From a virus, in IMG/VR virus record IMGVR_UViG_3300025098_000224, positions 1-27,776 of that record: a stretch of DNA of 27,776 nucleotides. One strand, written 5' to 3'. Both the position numbers and the translations under genes were made by a program. The notes under the pieces were generated by a model that made no database searches, had not been told where the DNA came from, and was given only the letters and a program-made list of their open reading frames with translations. Positions 6,931 through 11,979 of the stretch are shown here, piece after piece; the stretch's first letter is position 1; each line of letters begins with the position of its first letter.

Positions 6931-6938
6931 TATTTATA
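6931..6938 (-). promoter_or_regulatory. Late promoter TATAAATA at the end of the Hsp20 gene
   Basis: An exact T4-type late box on the minus strand, followed by ATATTA, the same eight bases plus downstream context as the box before the tail-tube-like gene at 20886-20893. It lies 7 nt short of the Hsp20 stop and does not precede a start codon, so it would transcribe the structured interval 6925-6735. Confidence 0.6.
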
Positions 6939-6940
6939 AG

Positions 6941-7369
6941 CTATTCGGTAAGAAGGCTTGGGCTTTTATCAGCATTAATGGTAAATTGCTTTGGCTTCTT
7001 TTCCTCTGGAATATTTTTTTCCAAAGATACGGTAAGAATGCCATTTTGCAATGTAACATCAACGACTTCGATAAATTCGGCAAGATTAAATGACTTATCG
7101 AATTTACGAGTTCCAATGCCTTTATACATGTAGTCGGCTGAAATATCTGAGTTATCTTTTCCTTCAATAGTCAATACACTTTTTTCAAGTGTGACTGAAA
7201 TGTCTTCCTCAGTAAAGCCAGCAACGGCTACTTCGATTTTAAACTTATCGTCATCACACGCAATTAGATTGTGCGGAGGATAAGATTTATAATTATTTGT
7301 TGCTTCCATTCGATCAAAAAATTGATCGAAGCCGATAGACCACGAGCGTGGATATTTTAGTGTTGTCAT
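6941..7369 (-). CDS. Small heat-shock protein, Hsp20/alpha-crystallin family
   Basis: A 142-residue IbpA-like chaperone. The alpha-crystallin domain spans about residues 38-125 with strands FKIEVAVAGFTEEDISVTLEKSVLTIEGK, the GIGTRKFDKSFNL segment, and the signature NGILTVSLEK. A short C-terminal tail with KQFTI may serve as the I-x-I-like oligomer contact. Hsp20 genes are common in cyanophages and other marine T4-like phages and probably assist folding or assembly. The start at 7369 is supported by AAGGAGAA about 6 nt upstream, the only strong Shine-Dalgarno I found in the window; its neighbours lack one. It follows RegA across a 91-nt gap containing two small hairpins. Confidence 0.95.
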   Translation of the reverse strand: MTTLKYPRSWSIGFDQFFDRMEATNNYKSYPPHNLIACDDDKFKIEVAVAGFTEEDISVTLEKSVLTIEGKDNSDISADYMYKGIGTRKFDKSFNLAEFIEVVDVTLQNGILTVSLEKNIPEEKKPKQFTINADKSPSLLTE

Positions 7370-7375
7370 ATATGT

Positions 7376-7383
7376 TCTCCTTA
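7376..7383 (-). promoter_or_regulatory. Strong Shine-Dalgarno of the Hsp20 gene
   Basis: AAGGAGAA on the minus strand, ending 6 nt before the ATG at 7369. It is the only near-consensus ribosome binding site seen in this window, where most genes start without one, and it decides the start of the Hsp20 gene. Confidence 0.75.
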
Positions 7384-7410
7384 TAATAAGCGAGTTGTTT
7401 GTCTGTGTTT

Positions 7411-7453
7411 GAGACCCATAATAGGCGTCTCTTTGAATAACCTACTCAGTTAT
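7411..7453 (-). other. Two small hairpins between regA and hsp20
   Basis: On the minus strand ATAAC/GTTAT (7449-7453 with 7437-7441) is followed by GAGAC/GTCTC with an inner CC/GG and a TATTAT loop (7427-7431 with 7411-7415). Neither is followed by a T-run, so they are more likely mRNA structures or processing sites than intrinsic terminators. Confidence 0.35.
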
Positions 7454-7460
7454 CCAAAAT

Positions 7461-7877
7461 CTATTTATTTGTGAGACCAATTGAATACTTTGGCTGAAGT
7501 GTCCAATTTCTTTTATCTCGGTGAGGGATAATCTTTATTGCTTTAAGAGAGGTCTTTGGATTTGCGTTTTCTACTTTACAAATTTCTAATAAACCCCAGT
7601 CTGATAAAAGCGTTGCAATGGTGTTTCTTCTTGCTAAATCATCCTCTGTAAAGTTTGATGGTTTCCCATCAAGCATAAAAAGTTCTTTAAAATGCACAAT
7701 AAAGTAATGCCCTTGTTTGTGTAAAATGTGGCAACTTTGAAAAAGTGTATTATGTTCTTTCTTCGAAGAAACTCCAATGCGAGTTAGTGTTTCTTTTATT
7801 TTTAGAAAGTCGTCAGGTTCACTCAATAAGACCTCCAACATGCTTGTTGGAGACCATTCTATAATGTCATTATTCAT
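7461..7877 (-). CDS. regA: RegA translational repressor
   Basis: A 138-residue homologue of T4 RegA (122 residues), an RNA-binding repressor that blocks translation initiation on early mRNAs including those of 44, 62 and 45. Matching blocks to remembered T4 RegA include FLKIKETLTRIGV (24-36), FQSCHILHKQGHYFIVHFKELFMLDG (46-71), TEDDLARRNTIATLLSDWGLLEI (76-98) and the C-terminal LQPKYSIG. The protein has about 12 extra N-terminal residues; an internal ATG at residue 13 (7841) aligns with the T4 start. The upstream start is kept because a late box lies 7 nt before it. It follows gp44 and gp62 in the T4 order. Confidence 0.95.
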   Translation of the reverse strand: MNNDIIEWSPTSMLEVLLSEPDDFLKIKETLTRIGVSSKKEHNTLFQSCHILHKQGHYFIVHFKELFMLDGKPSNFTEDDLARRNTIATLLSDWGLLEICKVENANPKTSLKAIKIIPHRDKRNWTLQPKYSIGLTNK

Positions 7878-7884
7878 AAAATAG

Positions 7885-7892
7885 TATTTATA
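7885..7892 (-). promoter_or_regulatory. Late promoter TATAAATA before regA
   Basis: An exact T4-type late box, 7 nt upstream of the regA ATG at 7877 and just past the gene 62 stop at 7911. Initiation five nt downstream would leave about two leader bases. It suggests regA and hsp20 are also transcribed late. Confidence 0.6.
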
Positions 7893-7910
7893 TGAATGAG
7901 TATCTTCGAC

Positions 7911-8351
7911 TTATGATTTTTTCATGCCACCCGTGCTGTGTTTTTTTCTTAGTTTTTCTAATTCTTTTTTTGTAAAAACAGGATAATGCATTTCAGCGGT
8001 TTGACGAGAATAGTTGTATTCCTTTTGTATAAGAGCGATGTCTTCAGACACATCTTTCTTTTTAGCCCATTTCGAAAAACGCTTTTTATTTGTTACCATG
8101 TTTCGATAAAAATCATATTGCATTCTTGGCGGAAGGTCCGCATGCTGATTCATTTCATTGGCAAATAAAACGGTGTCCCTAAAATAAGACATACCACGAT
8201 TGATAATGAATGGCACATAAGATTTGTCTATTGCATCAGGATTAATGACCTCTAAAGATTCATCAGCCTTTGAATCGCATAAAAGGTGTTTACCTTTACG
8301 ACCCTGATTTATGTTGTTTATAAAAGTGAATGGTGTTGTTTTATTACTCAT
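7911..8351 (-). CDS. 62: Clamp loader small subunit (T4 gp62)
   Basis: A 146-residue protein in the position of T4 gene 62, between gene 44 and regA. It has the pattern known from cyanophage gp62: an N-terminal YVPFIINRGMSYFRDTV-type segment with NEMNQ after it, and KKRFSKWAKK near residues 89-98, recalling the RYGKWAK of T4. It pairs with gp44 in a 4:1 complex that loads the gp45 clamp. The start at 8351 is preferred over an in-frame ATG 12 codons upstream because it gives an ATGA overlap with the gene 44 stop, as usual for translational coupling, and an AGG lies nearby. Confidence 0.88.
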   Translation of the reverse strand: MSNKTTPFTFINNINQGRKGKHLLCDSKADESLEVINPDAIDKSYVPFIINRGMSYFRDTVLFANEMNQHADLPPRMQYDFYRNMVTNKKRFSKWAKKKDVSEDIALIQKEYNYSRQTAEMHYPVFTKKELEKLRKKHSTGGMKKS

Positions 8352-9292
8352 TTCCACTGACCTGATGCCATGATTTCTGTTAAGCATGCAACAGTATTGA
8401 TTTCTTTATCTGCAACAAAGCACGCCTTATGCTGATAATCAGCAAGGATTAGAATGATTGCCGGAATCGATTGAGGTTGCACAAAGTCATAAAGCATATC
8501 ATAGATTCTACGAAAAACAACCGAGGAATCTACATCGGCGTTGTTCGTTACCCATGATCGCATGTTTTTAAAGTCTTTGCCTTTGATGAATCCTATTAGA
8601 GATGCAACATTCTGATCAGACATACCTACAAGAATGTCTGTTGTGATTTCACCAGACGATGAGTATCTTTGACATTCGTTAATTACACGACGCCAATCTG
8701 GCGCATAGCGCATAATAAGTTCAGCAAGTACTTTATTGTTATAGCTAACCTTTTCTTTTTCAAGAATGAGTTGCATTCTTTTCATGAATTTAGCCGCAAG
8801 TTCTGCTAGCTGTTTTTTCGTTGTATTGAACTCAATGACTGAACAACGAGAATGCAAAGGTTCGATGATGCGATTTTTAAAATTACATGTAAGAATAAAT
8901 CTACAGTTTGCGCTAAACTCCTCGATGAAGCCACGCAAAGCTGGTTGCGTAGATTGCGCATTAAGATAATCAGCCTCATCAAGAATGACTACCTTAATAC
9001 CACCTGTCAATGAAACAGTCGATGCAAACTGTTTAATCTTTGAACGAAGAACGTCAATGCCGCTTTCTTCAGAAGCATTAATAATCATATAGTCCAGATT
9101 CAGTTGATTGCATAAGGCTCGAGCAACAGTGGTTTTACCTAGGCCAGCAGAACCGCTTAAGATCATGTTAGGTATTTCAACCAGCTTGACTAAATCATTA
9201 AAAGACTTTTTTAAATTTGCAGGAAGAATACAATTATCAATTGTTTGTGGCCTCCATTTTTCGCACCACAGAAATTCATTTTGGTTTGTCAT
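8348..9292 (-). CDS. 44: Clamp loader ATPase large subunit (T4 gp44)
   Basis: A 314-residue AAA+ ATPase that opens and loads the sliding clamp. Walker A is GSAGLGKT (47-54), Walker B VVILDEAD (101-108), sensor 1 LTCN (134-137) and the arginine-finger SRC motif is at 148-150. The N-terminal WCEKWRPQTIDNCILP is the usual clamp-loader start. Length matches T4 gp44 (319). Its stop overlaps the gene 62 start. It follows a small ORF by 3 nt and is separated from gene 45 by two short genes, as in other marine T4-like phages. Confidence 0.97.
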   Translation of the reverse strand: MTNQNEFLWCEKWRPQTIDNCILPANLKKSFNDLVKLVEIPNMILSGSAGLGKTTVARALCNQLNLDYMIINASEESGIDVLRSKIKQFASTVSLTGGIKVVILDEADYLNAQSTQPALRGFIEEFSANCRFILTCNFKNRIIEPLHSRCSVIEFNTTKKQLAELAAKFMKRMQLILEKEKVSYNNKVLAELIMRYAPDWRRVINECQRYSSSGEITTDILVGMSDQNVASLIGFIKGKDFKNMRSWVTNNADVDSSVVFRRIYDMLYDFVQPQSIPAIILILADYQHKACFVADKEINTVACLTEIMASGQWK

Positions 9293-9295
9293 AGT

Positions 9296-9463
9296 TTATT
9301 GGTTTAGAGTATTTGGCGTAAGTAAGTAAATGGTCCATACACCATGTTTTAGCGAATTGGCATATTCATTTGCCGCAAGCCAGGTGTCAAAAGGACCAAT
9401 GAAACTTTTTGATTCAGGTCCTTTTTCTGCGGTGTAGTGTCTATGCTCAACAATATAGTTCAT
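9296..9463 (-). CDS. Small hypothetical protein (55 residues)
   Basis: A 55-codon frame filling the gap between gene 44 and the 74-residue gene. It begins MNYIVEHRHYTAEKGPES and ends VWTIYLLTPNTLNQ, ending 3 nt before gene 44. It reads like a small folded protein with a beta-strand start, an amphipathic helix (TWLAANEYANSL) and a final strand. No family is recognised. Support comes from tight spacing, lack of any other use for this stretch and sensible composition; there is no clear Shine-Dalgarno. Confidence 0.6.
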   Translation of the reverse strand: MNYIVEHRHYTAEKGPESKSFIGPFDTWLAANEYANSLKHGVWTIYLLTPNTLNQ

Positions 9464-9507
9464 AATAAAGTGTAGGCCTTTTGCGAACTTGCCCAGGTTG
9501 CTTTTCG

Positions 9508-9732
9508 TTACTCTGAGGTTTCCGCAGGCCCCCCAGCGCTAGGAGTAACGACTTGTGTTTTACCTGCAGGTTCTTGCGCGTGGAAATTCACAACAGAATC
9601 AAGTTTATCGCGTATTTCGCCAACGCGGGCCATTTCCTTTCCTTCAAAGGCGCCGCGGCGAGAACAAGTATCAATGATTTGAACTACGAGTTCGAGATCT
9701 GAGGCAGTAATAACAGGTGTTTCTTTACTCAT
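9508..9732 (-). CDS. Small conserved hypothetical protein after gene 45
   Basis: A 74-residue protein. DLELVVQIIDTCSRRGAFEGKEMARVGEIRDKLDSVV (about 12-48) resembles short uncharacterised proteins of marine T4-like phages found near the clamp genes; the RGAFEG-x(n)-G-x-x-RDKL spacing is the memorable part. The tail (about 50-74) is small-residue and proline rich and looks disordered. The start overlaps the gene 45 stop in an ATGA junction, so it is probably translated by coupling. Function unknown; its context suggests a replication-associated role, which is inference. Confidence 0.75.
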   Translation of the reverse strand: MSKETPVITASDLELVVQIIDTCSRRGAFEGKEMARVGEIRDKLDSVVNFHAQEPAGKTQVVTPSAGGPAETSE

Positions 9733-10403
9733 TTACTAAAGGTCGAATTTTTTTCCAGCGCAATCCAGTATTCTACTGAAGATGTTTTTGATGCCCAATG
9801 GGAAATAAGCTTAGAGCTAATTGATACATCATAATCGCCATTGACCAATTTAAGGTTAGAAACCAAGAACTGAAAATCAAACGAATCTGCATCAGTATTA
9901 CACGAAACTTTATGTGAGTACGTATTGGACGAACTATTGCTTGGGTCTTTTATCTGCATTACAGTATCGCCGTTTGCTTCTTTCTTCGTAATAGAAACAA
10001 TTGGATGACCTAGCGCGGATGATGCCTTTCTAATTTGTGCGATATCGTCGGCTGTCAGAGTAACTGTGACTTCTGCATCGGGCATGTTTACTTCTTTTTC
10101 GGGATGAGTAAGAATTGAAGAATCAGCGTATCGATATGTAAGAGAAGATACGGCTGATCCAATTTCAACTGATTCATCGCCAAAAGTAAGATCGGGGTCT
10201 TCGATAAGAGAAAGTGCAGAAAGAAACTCGTTTAAGTCATAAATACCTACTTTCTTTGGGAAGGCTTCTTGAACTTTGGCTGACGCCAAAATGTTTTTTG
10301 CTTCAGCAATGGTTTGAATTGTATCACCTTCACACAAAACCAAATTGGGCTGAATGGAGGCAAAGTTTTTAAGAACATCAATTGTTTCTTTACTAATTTT
10401 CAT
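9729..10403 (-). CDS. 45: Sliding clamp, DNA polymerase processivity factor (T4 gp45)
   Basis: A 224-residue clamp protein. The N-terminus MKISKETIDVLKNFASIQPNLVL parallels T4 gp45 (MKLSKDTTALLKNFATINS), followed by the AEA segment, KVGIYDLNEFLSALSLIEDPDLTF, and a C-terminus ending YWIALEKNSTF. It forms the trimeric ring that tethers gp43 and also activates late transcription with gp55. The start at 10403 was chosen over an in-frame ATG five codons upstream because it gives the T4-like N-terminus and lies 6 nt after the -10 of a good promoter. That promoter sits within the end of the DUF5664 gene. Confidence 0.95.
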   Translation of the reverse strand: MKISKETIDVLKNFASIQPNLVLCEGDTIQTIAEAKNILASAKVQEAFPKKVGIYDLNEFLSALSLIEDPDLTFGDESVEIGSAVSSLTYRYADSSILTHPEKEVNMPDAEVTVTLTADDIAQIRKASSALGHPIVSITKKEANGDTVMQIKDPSNSSSNTYSHKVSCNTDADSFDFQFLVSNLKLVNGDYDVSISSKLISHWASKTSSVEYWIALEKNSTFSK

Positions 10404-10409
10404 GGTTGT

Positions 10410-10438
10410 ATTATACACTAGTTTTTTCGTTTTGTAAA
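10410..10438 (-). promoter_or_regulatory. sigma70-like promoter TTTACA-N17-TATAAT for gene 45
   Basis: Minus-strand TTTACA (10433-10438) and a perfect TATAAT (10410-10415) with a 17-nt spacer. The -10 ends 6 nt before the gene 45 ATG. It overlaps the last codons of the DUF5664 gene and would make a leaderless clamp mRNA, giving independent high expression of gp45. Confidence 0.7.
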
Positions 10439-10710
10439 TAATAAAATTCTATAATGAATAGCAGGCATGAAATTGCGTGCGCTGCATGGTGAATGTCTGT
10501 TTCAGAATCAAATGTTTCTCCTTTTTTGAGAGCCCAAAGATGTCGCTGTGCTGCAGCAAAATAACGATTGTCCAAATTTTCAAGTTTTTTCCAATTTTCT
10601 CTATCATATTTTTGTGCGCCATAGGTAAGAACTTTTACAACATCGTCTAAAGCATTTGGCGGAATTAGACTATAGTCGGGTTTTTCTGAGTCGTATTTTA
10701 TACCTTTCAT
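10411..10710 (-). CDS. DUF5664 / dATP/dGTP diphosphohydrolase-like protein
   Basis: A 99-residue protein with the full pattern of the phage DUF5664 family, annotated as a dATP/dGTP diphosphohydrolase N-terminal domain: KYDSEKPDYSLIPPNAL (5-21), VLTYGAQKYDRENW (27-40), RYFAAAQRHLWALKKGE (49-65), then DSETDIHHAAHAISCLLF (67-84). The conserved histidines (RH, HHAAH) and acidic residues suggest metal-dependent hydrolysis of dNTPs, but the small members are not well characterised. The gene follows two stable hairpins and precedes gene 45. In this phage it would add to nucleotide-pool control with the MazG-like protein and gp42. The family match is strong; the substrate is inferred. Confidence 0.85.
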   Translation of the reverse strand: MKGIKYDSEKPDYSLIPPNALDDVVKVLTYGAQKYDRENWKKLENLDNRYFAAAQRHLWALKKGETFDSETDIHHAAHAISCLLFIIEFYYLQNEKTSV

Positions 10711-10721
10711 AGTTTTATGTG

Positions 10722-10754
10722 GGCGGCCATCCCTTATAAAAAAGGATGGCCGCC
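10722..10754 (-). other. Stable 11-bp hairpin before the DUF5664 gene
   Basis: GGCGGCCATCC (10722-10732) and GGATGGCCGCC (10744-10754) form an 11-bp perfect stem with an 11-nt AT loop containing TTTTTTATAAG on the minus strand. No T-run follows in either direction, so it is not a classic intrinsic terminator. It ends 11 nt before the DUF5664 start codon. Confidence 0.75.
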
Positions 10755-10767
10755 GATCAGGTTATGA

Positions 10768-10793
10768 TTTGTCGAAACACTACTCACGACAAA
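10768..10793 (-). other. Second hairpin after the CobS-like gene
   Basis: TTTGTCG (10768-10774) and CGACAAA (10787-10793) form a perfect 7-bp stem with a 12-nt loop directly after the stop codon of the CobS-like gene. With the neighbouring 11-bp hairpin it makes the whole 86-nt gap structured in RNA; an mRNA-processing or 3'-end-stabilising role is possible. Confidence 0.6.
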
Positions 10794-10796
10794 GTT

Positions 10797-11906
10797 TTAT
10801 TGTGATACGGGTTGTGGCTGAGCCAAGTTAAATGAATCTTCAAGAGTATAATCGACATTCACGTCAATCTTGCTATAAAGATCGAGGAAGGCTTGGCGGG
10901 TATCATCATCAAATCGGTTAATGCACATTTCGATAGATTTCAAACGATCATTAAAAATCGAATATGTTTTGACGATATGGCATAGTCTACGAGTGGAAAT
11001 AACGTCATCCACACCATCATTTTCAAATGTTTTGCGAATAACATTGGCCCATCCAATTAGACTTTGGATGAAATCAGAATCATCAACATCAAATGCATTT
11101 GCATGAAGATTTAAGATTTTGACTTCCTGTGCTGGAGAAGGATATTCTTGGTCAATTACCGCTACGAATCTTTCTAGGAATGCATCATCGATAATTGATG
11201 CCGCGCTATAACGACCATCTTCTGATCCACGACCTTTAGAGTTACCGGTCGCAATAACGTTAAATCCATGAGAAGGAGTAATTACTTCGCCAGTCTTTTT
11301 AATCATGATTGGCTTTCCTTCAAGGACACCCTGTAAGCATAAAATCTTATTTGTGCTTCGATCAATTTCATCGATAAGCAGAATCGCGCCACTTTCCATT
11401 GCCTTTACGACAGGACCTTTATGGAAAACGGTTTCGCCGTTGATAAGTCTAAAGCCTCCAATAAGATCATCCTCATCAGTTTCAGGCGAAATTTGCACAC
11501 GAATATATTCACTCTTTGTTTGTGCACAGGCTTGTTCAACCATAAATGATTTACCGTTGCCACTCATACCCTGAATGTAAATAGGGTAAAACATTTTAGA
11601 CTCGATAATTTTTACCAAAGAGGAGTGATTTCCCCATTTGACATATGTTCCGTTTTTATCGGGAATATAACAATCTTCGTTAACGATGGAGCTAACATTT
11701 TGAAGAACAGCAGGTTGCTTTACTTTAGTGACCGGCTTATTGGCTTGGCCAAAACTATAGCAACCACGAGATACGTTATTCATTTCGCGAAGGAGCTTCC
11801 AAACATCGCCATGAGGAATACTATTTTCATCAGCGATTTCTAAAATTTCCTTACGCTTAAACGTGGTGTTTTCTGTGTTTTTGAGAAGTTGTTTGAGTGT
11901 TTCCAT
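10797..11906 (-). CDS. cobS: MoxR/CobS-like AAA+ ATPase
   Basis: A 369-residue AAA+ ATPase of the MoxR/CobS type. Walker A is GMSGNGKS (113-120), Walker B AILLIDEID (174-182), followed by IATGNSKGRG (218-227) with the sensor 1 asparagine and LERF (244-247) with the arginine finger. The N-terminal 70 residues form a small helical domain. Such genes are annotated cobS in marine T4-like phages because bacterial CobS acts with CobT in cobalt chelation for cobalamin. Here the gene directly follows a VWA protein, the usual partner of MoxR ATPases. No other cobalamin gene is visible, so a protein-remodelling chaperone role is equally likely. It has its own promoter and a short leader containing AGGTAAG. 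Confidence 0.9.
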   Translation of the reverse strand: METLKQLLKNTENTTFKRKEILEIADENSIPHGDVWKLLREMNNVSRGCYSFGQANKPVTKVKQPAVLQNVSSIVNEDCYIPDKNGTYVKWGNHSSLVKIIESKMFYPIYIQGMSGNGKSFMVEQACAQTKSEYIRVQISPETDEDDLIGGFRLINGETVFHKGPVVKAMESGAILLIDEIDRSTNKILCLQGVLEGKPIMIKKTGEVITPSHGFNVIATGNSKGRGSEDGRYSAASIIDDAFLERFVAVIDQEYPSPAQEVKILNLHANAFDVDDSDFIQSLIGWANVIRKTFENDGVDDVISTRRLCHIVKTYSIFNDRLKSIEMCINRFDDDTRQAFLDLYSKIDVNVDYTLEDSFNLAQPQPVSQ

Positions 11907-11931
11907 ATTTTTCTTACCTGATTGTAGTGTT

Positions 11932-11960
11932 ATTCTATACTAAATTTAGCCTTTTGTACA
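11932..11960 (-). promoter_or_regulatory. Phage promoter TGTACA-N17-TAGAAT for the CobS-like gene
   Basis: Minus-strand TGTACA (11955-11960) and TAGAAT (11932-11937), spacer 17 nt, in the short gap after the VWA gene. Unlike the other copies the ATG is 25 nt away, leaving a leader of about 18 nt with an AGGTAAG Shine-Dalgarno-like element. Confidence 0.75.
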
Positions 11961-11979
11961 TAACAAAATGCTAAGCCAT

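Noticed and set aside
10797-11906. Firm assignment of the AAA+ gene to cobalamin biosynthesis
   Set aside because: Only the CobS/MoxR family is supported; with a metallopeptidase-VWA partner and no other cobalamin gene in view, the pathway cannot be claimed.
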